DNA of 7,708 nucleotides from JAHDFB01 sp964607315 (GCA_964607315.1 CAZSKA010000193.1:1-7708); one strand, 5' to 3'. Positions 1-6,433 are shown, counted from the stretch's first letter. Translations and numbers: made by a program. The notes: a model not told the origin generated them from the letters alone.

Positions 1-11
1 AAGAAATCCTA

Positions 12-443
12 ATGAAATATTCTTTAAGTAATACAATACATAGTTCTATATTAAATGTAAAAAAGAAAATTAGTGACCCTAGAGGTTCTAAAGAATGGAC
101 TGAAGGATTAAATTCTGTCGAACAATTAAAAGGAAAGTATTGTGAAGTTGGGTCTCTTAGGAAATTAACTTATGTATTTAATAATAGAGAAATGCATATG
201 ACAGAAACTATATTAGAAAATGATCTGCCCCGTCAAATTAAGTTTGCATATGAAAGTAAGATGGCGAAGAATATTGTTGAATTAGTTTTTGAAGAAATTT
301 CTGAAAATGAAGTGAAACAAACGTGTAATACAAAGATTGAATCAAAAGGATTAATGAAAGTGATAGGTTTTGCTTTTAAAGGAATGTTTAGGAAACAGAC
401 TAAGGAGTATATGGAATCTTTTAAGGTGTTTGTGGAGGCTTAG
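12..443 (+). CDS. SRPBCC-family (START/polyketide-cyclase-like) protein
   Basis: The protein has 143 residues and lacks a signal peptide, so it is probably cytoplasmic. It reads like the small single-domain SRPBCC proteins common in Bacteroidota. An N-terminal strand (MKYSLSNTI) leads into a short helical segment with the typical 'DP...KEW..GL' region at residues 22-33. Alternating beta strands follow (LRKLTYVFNNREMHMTETI, IVELVFEEI, VKQTCNTKIES), and a long amphipathic C-terminal helix (residues about 113-141) would close the helix-grip cavity. Such proteins bind hydrophobic ligands, but no ligand or reaction can be assigned. The start at 12 matches the usual MKY-type family start. Only 11 bases precede it, so the promoter and any operon partner are outside the window. 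Its stop lies just upstream of a GC-rich repeat array. The fold assignment rests on pattern resemblance; I am confident that the gene is real. Confidence 0.8.
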   Translation: MKYSLSNTIHSSILNVKKKISDPRGSKEWTEGLNSVEQLKGKYCEVGSLRKLTYVFNNREMHMTETILENDLPRQIKFAYESKMAKNIVELVFEEISENEVKQTCNTKIESKGLMKVIGFAFKGMFRKQTKEYMESFKVFVEA

Positions 444-480
444 GGTTGGTGGCTTGTTGCTTCCGGCTTGTTGCTTCGGC
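444..480. repeat. Eroded leading half-units of repeat block A
   Basis: Immediately after the SRPBCC stop codon the sequence turns GC-rich and repeats a 'GGCTTGTTGCTTC' theme. Positions 461-480 match positions 581-600 inside the complete array with a single difference. The right arm of the palindrome (GCGCTCAGCC) is missing here, so this looks like one or two truncated units left by slippage or deletion at the array edge. Confidence 0.6.
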
Positions 481-615
481 TTCTGGCTTCGGCTGCGCTC
501 AGCCACCGTGACGTGGGTGTGGCTTCTGGCTTGTGGCTTCGGCTGCGCTCAGCTGCCGGGGCGTGGATTTCAGATCTTGGTTCCGGCTTGTGGCTTCGGC
601 TGCGCTCAGCCGCCG
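481..615 (+). repeat. Repeat block A: three phased REP-like hairpin units
   Basis: The block holds three copies of the 20-base core GGCTTCGGCTGCGCTCAGCC, starting at 485, 535 (last base changed) and 592, so start-to-start spacing is 50 and then 57 bases. Each core contains a perfect 5-bp hairpin (GGCTG, loop CGCT, CAGCC). Flanking bases offer an alternative outer stem GTGGCT/AGCC(A/G)C at the third copy. The block is far more GC-rich than the surrounding genes. It matches block B (1424-1558) at 128 of 135 positions with no gaps. It sits between two co-directional genes, where REP-like hairpins could stabilise mRNA ends or attenuate transcription. The resemblance to Bacteroidota palindromes of the type CTGAGCGCAG(T/C)CGAAG is from general knowledge. 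Confidence 0.88.
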
Positions 616-748
616 ACGGCTTTAGTTAAGATCTTATGTTCTATCTCAAGGAGATATGATTTTAATAGTGATTTATGGAAATTGTCTTAGAGAATTACTT
701 GATTAATATTTATTTATTAATATCAAATAATCCTGTTATTTTAGGAAT
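616..748. other. AT-rich intergenic leader of the TIMP-like gene
   Basis: No gene is supported here. After the repeat block the sequence returns to AT-rich composition. It holds a perfect 10-base palindrome TAAGATCTTA at 627-636 and an inverted repeat ATTAATA/TATTAAT at 702-708 and 715-721 with a 6-base loop, 27 bases before the next start codon. The inverted repeat could be an operator for the downstream gene, but AT-rich palindromes arise readily by chance. I could not place a convincing TTG...TAnnTTTG promoter. Confidence 0.35.
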
Positions 749-1420
749 ATGAAAAAACTTGTATTCCTCATATTATCATTAATTTGTGTACAAGAAGTAG
801 TAATTGGCTGCAGTTGTTCGAATGTTCCTTCTTCATTTATGGAGCATATAAGAGCTGATCATATTATCTTTTCCGCAACAGTTTTAAAGCAAATCAGGTT
901 TCAAAATCAAGATAAAGTTTTAATGTCATATCATGGAGTAACCCAATTAAAAGTAGATAAATGGTATCAAAATAAAATGATTTCAGATACTATTTATTAT
1001 GCAAATGGTTCAGGTGCTTCATGTGATTATTCCATGGAAGGATTGGAAAAAGGACAAAGGATTCTATTAAAGACAATTAAAGCTTCTCTTGATAATCTGA
1101 GTTTTCCTTTTTATAAGAATTTAGATCAACAACTAGTTCAAGCCATAAATTATTATAATAATAAACCAATTGTTGCATATGGAATCTGTGATGTAAGTTT
1201 TTTATTTTTCGAACAAAACTATATATGCGGAAACATAACAAAAAACTATGTTAAAAGAAGAACAAAACTATACTATTGGGTCAATAATAAAAATAAAAAA
1301 TTAGGATCTATTTTGAGTGAATACTACCAAAAAAACCCAAAATATCAGAAGTGGAATACAAAAAAGTTTGATACAAGAATGCGACAAAAATGGCATTCTT
1401 TCAGTCACAGGAGATTGTAG
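749..1420 (+). CDS. Secreted TIMP/NTR-like domain protein
   Basis: The 223-residue protein starts with a signal peptide (MKK, then hydrophobic residues 4-19) that ends at I19-G20, directly before Cys21-Ser-Cys23. A mature N-terminus of the form C-x-C is the hallmark of tissue-inhibitor-of-metalloproteinase (NTR-fold) domains. Other family-like features are the 'AD.I.FSATV' strand at 36-45, a 'GSGASCDYSMEGLEKGQ' segment at 87-103, and further cysteines at 92, 147 and 160 that could pair with 21 and 23. In animal TIMPs the free Cys1 amine chelates the protease zinc; whether bacterial homologues inhibit proteases is not established. 'VIGC' could instead be a weak lipobox, making this a lipoprotein. 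The C-terminus (about 165-223) is very basic and Tyr-rich. A weak AGGA at 743-746 precedes the start. Near-identical repeat blocks bracket the gene, suggesting accessory status. Confidence 0.7.
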   Translation: MKKLVFLILSLICVQEVVIGCSCSNVPSSFMEHIRADHIIFSATVLKQIRFQNQDKVLMSYHGVTQLKVDKWYQNKMISDTIYYANGSGASCDYSMEGLEKGQRILLKTIKASLDNLSFPFYKNLDQQLVQAINYYNNKPIVAYGICDVSFLFFEQNYICGNITKNYVKRRTKLYYWVNNKNKKLGSILSEYYQKNPKYQKWNTKKFDTRMRQKWHSFSHRRL

Positions 1421-1423
1421 TTC

Positions 1424-1558
1424 TTCTGGCTTCGGCTGCGCTCAGCCACCGTGACGTGGGTGTGACTTCTGGCTTCTGGCTTCGGCTTCGCTCAGCCACC
1501 GTGGCGTGGATTTCAGATCTTGGTTACGGCTTGTGGCTTCGGCTGCGCTCAGCCGCCG
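1424..1558 (+). repeat. Repeat block B: second copy of the REP-like array
   Basis: Three core copies start at 1428, 1478 (one base changed, GGCTTCGGCTTCGCTCAGCC) and 1535, giving exactly the 50/57 spacing of block A. The block aligns without gaps to 481-615 with 7 differences. A further degenerate linker (GTGACGTGGGATGAAATCTTG) extends the similarity to about 1579, beyond the point where block A diverges. The array fills most of the gap between the convergent 3' ends of the TIMP-like gene and mnmG, starting three bases after the former's stop. Its hairpins could therefore act as a bidirectional terminator or 3'-end stabiliser; this is inferred from position and structure only. Confidence 0.88.
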
Positions 1559-1581
1559 TGACGTGGGATGAAATCTTGACA

Positions 1582-1604
1582 ATAGCAAGCGTAGCAGAAG
1601 CTAT
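1582..1604 (-). terminator. Weak stem-loop over the mnmG stop codon
   Basis: ATAGC at 1582-1586 pairs with GCTAT at 1600-1604 around a 13-base loop, overlapping the mnmG stop codon. On the mnmG strand it is followed by TGTCAAGATTT, which is not a proper U-tract. At best this is a weak terminator; the adjacent repeat hairpins are as likely to end transcription. Confidence 0.2.
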
Positions 1605-3466
1605 CGGCCCATGTGAACGAGTAAAACACTTACATCAGAAGGTGAGACACCGCTGATTCTTGATGCTTGACCTATGGTCATTGGTTGTATTTTAGTTAGC
1701 TTTTCTCTTGCTTCACTTGATAAAGAAACGAGTTTATGGTAATCGATATCTGAATGTAATTTTACTGATTCAAGTCGATTCATTTTATTAACCATTTCCT
1801 GTTCCTTAGTTATGTAACCTGCATACTTCATATTGATTTCTGCAATTTTTGCAGCTTCTTGATCAACTTGTGCAATGTCTTTGTCTACTTCAGGAAGAGC
1901 AGCTCGTAAATCATCCAATGATATATTTGGACGTCCAAGTATGGATTCTAATCTTACTTTTTGCTTCAGTGGAGATGAATTTTTGCTTGCTAATAGACCA
2001 TTAATTTGGTCAGGAGAAACGCTTGTTTTTTCTAATATTCTACGGACGGAAGTAACGTCAGCTTGCTTTTTTTCTACTCTTTCTAATCTATCTTCTAGAT
2101 TGTTCATTCCTATTTTTGCAGCTAAAGGAGTTAATCTTAAATCTGCATTATCTTGTCTTAGTAGAATTCTATATTCTGCTCTTGAAGTGAACATTCTATA
2201 TGGTTCGTCCGTACCTTTATTTACTAAATCATCTATAAGGACACCAATATATGCCTCACTTCTTTTTAGAATAAATGGATCTTGTTCATTTATTGCAAGG
2301 TGAGCATTAATACCTGCCATTAATCCTTGAGAACCGGCTTCTTCATAACCAGTTGTTCCATTAATTTGCCCTGCAAAAAATAGATTTTTGATCAACTTAG
2401 TTTCTAAGGATAATTGCAATTGTACAGGAGGAAAGAAATCATACTCTATGGCATAGCCTGGACGGAACATTTTGGCATTTTCAAAGCCTCTTATTTTTCT
2501 AATTGCACGGTATTGAACGTCTTCTGGTAAGGAAGATGAAAATCCATTGACATAGATTTCACAGGTGTTCCAACCTTCAGGTTCAACAAACAATTGATGC
2601 TGATCCTTATCTGAAAATCGATTGATTTTGTCTTCTATTGAAGGACAATATCTTGGTCCAAGGCCTCTTATTCGACCGTTGAACATAGGAGATTTATGAA
2701 ATCCTTCTTTGAGGACTTCGTGTACATCCGTATTCGTATAAGTAATATGACAAGGACGTTGTTTTGTTGGTTTTTTGGTATCAGTATAACTAAAACCAGT
2801 AATCTCATCGTCGCCAGGTTGCTCTTCCATAGCATCCCAATCCAGTGATCTTCCATCAATTCTTGCTGGTGTACCTGTTTTCATACGACCTGCCTCAAAA
2901 CCTAATTCTTTAAGTTGTTCTGTTATTCCAGTACTTGCTCTTTCTCCTGCTCTACCACCACCAAACGTTTTTTCTCCTATATGAATAAGTCCATTTAAGA
3001 ATGTACCATTAGTTAGGATAACAGATTTTCCTGGAATTTCCAGACCAATACCTGTTTTTACACCTTTTGCAATACCATCTTTTACCACTATTCCAGTCAC
3101 CATTTCTTGCCAAAAGTCAATTAATGGATTTTGTTCTAGCATTTCTCTCCATTTTAGAGCGAAAAGCATTCTATCACTTTGAGCACGAGGACTCCACATT
3201 GCTGGACCTTTGGATTTGTTCAGCATTCGGAATTGAATCATTGTTTGATCTGTAACAATAGCGGAATAACCACCTAATGCATCAATCTCTCTCACAATTT
3301 GGCCTTTTGCCACACCACCCATTGCTGGATTACAGCTCATCTGAGCAATGGTATTCATATTCATAGTGGCAAGTAATACGCGCGAACCCATGTTTGCAGC
3401 TGCTACTGCAGCCTCGCATCCGGCATGTCCTGCCCCAACAACAATTACATCATATTCTGGAAACAT
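1601..3466 (-). CDS. mnmG: tRNA uridine-5-carboxymethylaminomethyl(34) synthesis enzyme MnmG
   Basis: This is the FAD-dependent subunit of the MnmE-MnmG complex, which installs the (carboxymethyl)aminomethyl group at C5 of wobble uridine 34 in several tRNAs, using methylene-tetrahydrofolate and NADH; it is cytoplasmic. At 621 residues it is full length. The dinucleotide-binding motif GAGHAG is at residues 11-16. The conserved CNPAMGGVAKGQIVREIDALGG segment begins at Cys45, and the second conserved cysteine is Cys274 in GPRYCPSIEDK. The FAD-site motif GQINGTTGYEEA is at 366-377. The C-terminal tRNA/MnmE-binding domain ends in the usual ISGVSPSDVSVLLVHMGR. The start MFPEYDVIVVGAG fits the family, and no Shine-Dalgarno sequence precedes it. 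It lies 82 bp downstream of the co-directional isomerase-like gene, and its end faces the TIMP-like gene across repeat block B. No family residue appears to be missing. Confidence 0.98.
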   Translation of the reverse strand: MFPEYDVIVVGAGHAGCEAAVAAANMGSRVLLATMNMNTIAQMSCNPAMGGVAKGQIVREIDALGGYSAIVTDQTMIQFRMLNKSKGPAMWSPRAQSDRMLFALKWREMLEQNPLIDFWQEMVTGIVVKDGIAKGVKTGIGLEIPGKSVILTNGTFLNGLIHIGEKTFGGGRAGERASTGITEQLKELGFEAGRMKTGTPARIDGRSLDWDAMEEQPGDDEITGFSYTDTKKPTKQRPCHITYTNTDVHEVLKEGFHKSPMFNGRIRGLGPRYCPSIEDKINRFSDKDQHQLFVEPEGWNTCEIYVNGFSSSLPEDVQYRAIRKIRGFENAKMFRPGYAIEYDFFPPVQLQLSLETKLIKNLFFAGQINGTTGYEEAGSQGLMAGINAHLAINEQDPFILKRSEAYIGVLIDDLVNKGTDEPYRMFTSRAEYRILLRQDNADLRLTPLAAKIGMNNLEDRLERVEKKQADVTSVRRILEKTSVSPDQINGLLASKNSSPLKQKVRLESILGRPNISLDDLRAALPEVDKDIAQVDQEAAKIAEINMKYAGYITKEQEMVNKMNRLESVKLHSDIDYHKLVSLSSEAREKLTKIQPMTIGQASRISGVSPSDVSVLLVHMGR

Positions 3467-3470
3467 AGCA

Positions 3471-3478
3471 CAAAATTA
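3471..3478 (-). promoter_or_regulatory. Possible -7 element upstream of mnmG
   Basis: On the minus strand TAATTTTG matches the Bacteroidota -7 consensus TAnnTTTG exactly and ends four bases before the mnmG start codon, so a transcript from it would be nearly leaderless. The nearest upstream TTG is only 12 bases away, too close for a normal -33 element, so the call is weak. Confidence 0.25.
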
Positions 3479-3548
3479 GTAAACCCTATTCAATTTTGGG
3501 CCCCCGAGCCCATAAAAAAACATATTTAAAAAATCCGTATAAATAACT

Positions 3549-3830
3549 CTAATTCAAGGAAATGGTAGGAATCATGGAGATGTTATTGTTAAATAGTAAC
3601 TCCTCATAATTATAATCCATAAAACGAGTAAGTGGTAAGGAATCAATTAGTGATATCAACTCCATCTCTGTTTCTGACTTAAATATTGCCCAAAGCCTTG
3701 TTCTCTCTTGGTTCAAGCTGTAGCTAACCAGTTTACCATCCACAAAATACTGGTTGATGAGATTCCTTTGTTCAGGAATCAACGTCATGAACTCCATATC
3801 ATCTGGATAGAGTAAATCAAATTCGACCAT
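3549..3830 (-). CDS. Small muconolactone-isomerase/YciI-like alpha-beta protein
   Basis: From the chosen start this is a 93-residue protein without a signal peptide. Its pattern (MVEFDLLYPDDMEFMTLIPEQR..I..YFVDGKLVSYSL, then R.RLWAIF, then E.E...LIDSLPLTRFMDYNYEEL.F) resembles the ferredoxin-like dimeric alpha-beta barrel of muconolactone delta-isomerase and YciI-type proteins. I see no catalytic residue set that would justify an enzyme name. The reading frame is open up to 3863 (MHLIMNEEKIY...), but ATG at 3828-3830 is preferred. It has a strong GAGGAG nine bases upstream and starts right at the first beta strand of the domain. The ribosome site overlaps the stop of the upstream lipoprotein gene, so translation is probably coupled to it. 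Confidence 0.68.
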   Translation of the reverse strand: MVEFDLLYPDDMEFMTLIPEQRNLINQYFVDGKLVSYSLNQERTRLWAIFKSETEMELISLIDSLPLTRFMDYNYEELLFNNNISMIPTISLN

Positions 3831-3839
3831 ATATATTTT

Positions 3840-3845
3840 CTCCTC
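3840..3845 (-). promoter_or_regulatory. Strong Shine-Dalgarno deciding the start of the isomerase-like gene
   Basis: GAGGAG on the minus strand, nine bases before ATG 3828-3830, is the clearest ribosome-binding site I found in the window; most other starts lack one. It overlaps the TGA stop (3844-3846) of the lipoprotein gene, which favours the internal start over upstream in-frame ATGs at 3851 and 3863 and suggests termination-reinitiation. Confidence 0.6.
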
Positions 3846-4365
3846 ATTCATTATCAAATGCAACGAAATTATAGATAAAACGGTTCTCCAAAGTTAGTGA
3901 TGTAGGCGACTTAAATGTTAATTCTATTTCTAAATTATGTGTTGGTTGTGCTATCAAATCTTTCACATCACTTAGTGTTCCAAAGAGTTGTAAAGGTCCA
4001 TTATGGTTCAACGGAATATTTTCTTGAAAGTAAATTTCTCTTGTATCAAATTCGCCTGTTGGGTCAACTAGATTAACTGCTACACGAAGAATATTGCTAT
4101 AATCGTTCGATTCAAAACGACCAATAAATTCACCTGTACTTGAAGTTACACTAATAATTTGATCGGCAGTAAGCCCGTTTTGAGCAGCCGCAGCCTCGAA
4201 AGTACTTGGTAAATTTTCAATTACGAAAATATGAGTCAAGATGTTATCCAGCCCTGACGGAACATTAAACTGGGTTTCATGTGTAAAAGAAAATGCTTCA
4301 TCTGCTCCATTTCTACATGAAGCAATGGATAGAAGTGCAATGCTTAAAATAATTAGATATCTCAT
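3844..4365 (-). CDS. Hypothetical Bacteroidota lipoprotein
   Basis: From the chosen start this is a 173-residue exported lipoprotein. It has MR, a hydrophobic stretch (YLIILSIALL) and a lipobox-like IASC with Cys17 as lipidation site, then an RNGADEAF spacer that may leave it free for outer-membrane sorting. The body alternates short strands (THIFVIENLP, VAVNLVDPTGEF, IYFQENIPL, LEIELTFKSP, FIYNFVAFDNE), which suggests an all-beta, immunoglobulin- or jelly-roll-like domain with no catalytic motif visible. I recognise the overall shape as a recurrent unnamed Bacteroidota lipoprotein but cannot give a function. An in-frame ATG at 4387-4389 would add MQNFVNKY (181 residues). I prefer 4365 because it gives a canonical lipoprotein signal and because the upstream ATG lies within an inverted repeat in the divergent control region. 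It overlaps or abuts the next gene, so the pair is probably one operon. Confidence 0.75.
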   Translation of the reverse strand: MRYLIILSIALLSIASCRNGADEAFSFTHETQFNVPSGLDNILTHIFVIENLPSTFEAAAAQNGLTADQIISVTSSTGEFIGRFESNDYSNILRVAVNLVDPTGEFDTREIYFQENIPLNHNGPLQLFGTLSDVKDLIAQPTHNLEIELTFKSPTSLTLENRFIYNFVAFDNE

Positions 4366-4387
4366 ATATTTGTTAACGAAGTTCTGC

Positions 4388-4410
4388 ACATTTTATGCAT
4401 TAAAAAATGT
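4388..4410. promoter_or_regulatory. Inverted repeat in the divergent control region
   Basis: ACATTTT (4388-4394) and AAAATGT (4404-4410) form perfect 7-base arms around a 9-base AT-rich centre. The element lies between the divergent lipoprotein and GCS2-CBS genes, next to the proposed rightward promoter, and so could be an operator controlling either direction. No regulator gene is in the window, and AT-rich composition raises the odds of chance. Confidence 0.35.
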
Positions 4411-4417
4411 AAAATTA

Positions 4418-4448
4418 TTGCAAAACATCAAAGAGGTGACTATCTTTC
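4418..4448 (+). promoter_or_regulatory. Candidate Bacteroidota-type promoter for the GCS2-CBS gene
   Basis: TTG at 4418-4420 is separated by 20 bases from TATCTTTC at 4441-4448, which matches the -7 consensus TAnnTTTG at all but the last position. The spacing fits reported Bacteroidota sigma-70-type promoters. Transcription would begin near 4455, giving a leader of about ten AT-rich bases before ATG 4465 and no Shine-Dalgarno sequence. Confidence 0.45.
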
Positions 4449-4464
4449 GTGTAAAAAATCAATT

Positions 4465-6381
4465 ATGGGAGAACAACGTGTTTCCAAATTAACAGACAAG
4501 AAACAAATGGACAAGTTTGTTTCGGCGCTATTAAAGGATGTTCAGGCACTGGAATATATGTTAGAGAAAGACATGTTTGATAAAGGAGTGACAAGAATAG
4601 GAGCTGAACAAGAAATGGTGTTAGTTGATAAAAAAGATTTTAGGGCGGCTCCTAAAGCTATGGAAGCTCTTGAATTATTAAAAGATTGTGATTGGTGTGA
4701 AACCGAGATTGCCAAGTTTAATCTAGAAACGAATCTCCAACCACGTGTTTTGGAAGGTTCTTGTTTTTCTGATTTAGAGAAAGAGAATAGAGAAAAGTTA
4801 GTAGAGATAGAAAATAGAATTCAGGAACTAGGATTGAATATTGTATTAACTGGAATTCTGCCGACTTTCGTAAAGTCCGATTTAGATATTGAAAATTTAA
4901 CGCCAAAAAAGCGCTATAAAGCTTTAGTAGAAGCGATAAATGAGCAGTTAAATGGACGTAAATATGAATTGAGAATTAAGGGAATTGATGAACTAAGAAT
5001 TACGCACGATTCTCCATTGATAGAAGCATGTAATACAAGTTTTCAGGTGCATCTTCAGATAGAACCGGATGACTTCGTGAAGATGTATAATATAGCACAA
5101 GCAATCACTGGTCCAGTGTTGGCAATTGCAGCAAATTCTCCTTTAGTTTTTGGGAAAAAATTATGGCACGAATCTAGAATTGCTATGTTTCAGCAGTCTA
5201 TTGATACGCGTTCCTCACATAATCACATCAGGGATAAATCTCCTCGAGTAAGTTTTGGTAATCGCTGGTTAAAAGATTCTATAATGGAGATTTATCGAGA
5301 AGATATTTCCCGATTTAGAGTGCTTTTAAGTGCAGATATTGATGAGGATTCTATTGATACATTGAAGAAAGGAAAGGTGCCAAAACTAAGAGCTCTTCAA
5401 GTTCATAATTCAACTGTTTATAGATGGAATCGACCTTGTTATGGCGTAAGTGATAACGGGAAACCTCACCTGAGAATAGAAAATAGAGTTTTTGGTGCTG
5501 GACCCACTATCAAGGATGAATTGGCGAATGCGGTATTCTGGATAGGATTGATGTTAGGAATGGCTGAAAAATATGATGATATTACGAAAGAATTATCTTT
5601 TGAAGATGCACATGATAATTTTGAAAAGGCGGCGCGATTTGGTATAGATACTACATTTAGTTGGATAGGAGATAAGAAAATTTCAGCTACAGATTTGATA
5701 TTAAGTGAATTAATTCCTTTGGCAAGGAAGGGACTTACGTCCAAAGGGGTGGATAAGAAAGATATCGATTTTTATTTAGGCATTATAGAGCAGCGAGCAA
5801 AATTGCATATGAATGGTGCAAGATGGATATTGAGATCATATATGAAACTTAAGGGTAAGGCGAGTCAGGATGAGGTCCTTTCTACAATAACTAACTGTAT
5901 GGTTGAAAATCAAAAGACTTCAAAACCACTTCATGAATGGGATATGCCAGAGATGACAGATTTGAAATCCTATAACCCTAGAACATTAAAAGTTTCTGGA
6001 TTCATGGAAACAGATTTATTTACAGTTAGAAGTGAAGATCTTATTGAACTGGTTGCAGAAATGATGGATTGGAAACGAATTCGGTATACGCCGGTAGAAA
6101 ATAAAGATGGTTCACTTGCAGGATTAGTGACTTCCAGGACTTTGCTTAGACATTTTATTCGAACAAATAATAGTGAGCTGAAAAAGTTTACGGCAGTAGA
6201 AGAGATCATGATTAAAGATCCTGTTTCTATTGGTCCAAGAGAAACGATAATGGATGCAATGAAGATAATGAAAGAAAGGAATATTGGTTGTTTACCTGTG
6301 GTTGATGGAAATGAATTAGTTGGTATAATAACAGAGCAAGATTTCTTAACGATATCGAGAAGTTTACTTGAAAGAGAATAA
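4465..6381 (+). CDS. Glutamate-cysteine-ligase-like (GCS2) protein with two C-terminal CBS domains
   Basis: This 638-residue cytoplasmic protein has two parts. Residues about 40-470 resemble the GCS2/YbdK carboxylate-amine ligase family, which couples ATP hydrolysis to amide bonding between a glutamate-type carboxylate and an amine. Visible family-like elements are RIGAEQEMVLVD (44-55; GAEQE corresponds to the GxExE metal-binding strand), FNLETNLQP (85-93), NTSFQVHLQ (190-198), VHNSTVYRWNRPCYG (313-327) and HLRIENRV (335-342). Residues about 514-565 and 582-632 are paired CBS motifs (METDLFTVRSED...GLVTSRTLL; MIKDPVSIGPRET...GIITEQDF), which typically bind adenine nucleotides and could sense energy charge. 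The substrate is unknown; true glutathione synthesis cannot be concluded because no glutathione synthetase gene is nearby. The start MGEQRVSKLTDKK fits the family. An AsnB-like gene follows after 52 bp on the same strand, probably co-transcribed. Confidence 0.88.
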   Translation: MGEQRVSKLTDKKQMDKFVSALLKDVQALEYMLEKDMFDKGVTRIGAEQEMVLVDKKDFRAAPKAMEALELLKDCDWCETEIAKFNLETNLQPRVLEGSCFSDLEKENREKLVEIENRIQELGLNIVLTGILPTFVKSDLDIENLTPKKRYKALVEAINEQLNGRKYELRIKGIDELRITHDSPLIEACNTSFQVHLQIEPDDFVKMYNIAQAITGPVLAIAANSPLVFGKKLWHESRIAMFQQSIDTRSSHNHIRDKSPRVSFGNRWLKDSIMEIYREDISRFRVLLSADIDEDSIDTLKKGKVPKLRALQVHNSTVYRWNRPCYGVSDNGKPHLRIENRVFGAGPTIKDELANAVFWIGLMLGMAEKYDDITKELSFEDAHDNFEKAARFGIDTTFSWIGDKKISATDLILSELIPLARKGLTSKGVDKKDIDFYLGIIEQRAKLHMNGARWILRSYMKLKGKASQDEVLSTITNCMVENQKTSKPLHEWDMPEMTDLKSYNPRTLKVSGFMETDLFTVRSEDLIELVAEMMDWKRIRYTPVENKDGSLAGLVTSRTLLRHFIRTNNSELKKFTAVEEIMIKDPVSIGPRETIMDAMKIMKERNIGCLPVVDGNELVGIITEQDFLTISRSLLERE

Positions 6382-6433
6382 GACTCTCGACATTTTATTA
6401 TTCAGAATACCTATTTTAGCGGAAAATTAAATC

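Noticed and set aside
370..690. Open frame of 106 codons overlapping the SRPBCC 3' end and repeat block A
   Set aside because: It is a read-through of the GC-rich repeat, giving low-complexity Leu/Arg/Cys peptide, and its first part is the shifted frame of the SRPBCC gene.
656..706. Short ORF with AAGGAG upstream (16 codons)
   Set aside because: The Shine-Dalgarno-like sequence is only two bases from the ATG, and the peptide is short and unremarkable; chance is more likely.
485..1554. CRISPR array
   Set aside because: Repeat cores recur at fixed 50/57 spacing, but the spacers are themselves repeated between the two blocks and only three units occur per block; no cas gene is visible.
1390..1656. 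Open frame of 88 codons across repeat block B
   Set aside because: It encodes the same repetitive peptide (FWLRLRSATV-type) because the repeats lack stops; it overlaps two well-supported genes.
1875..2303. 142-codon plus-strand open frame inside mnmG
   Set aside because: It is antisense to strongly conserved mnmG codons and its product resembles no family; the same applies to open frames at 2668-2859, 3067-3255, 4718-4906, 5466-5744 and 5970-6209.
4241..4492. 83-codon plus-strand open frame through the divergent region
   Set aside because: It is antisense to the lipoprotein gene, overlaps the start of the GCS2-CBS gene in another frame, and shows no domain-like sequence.
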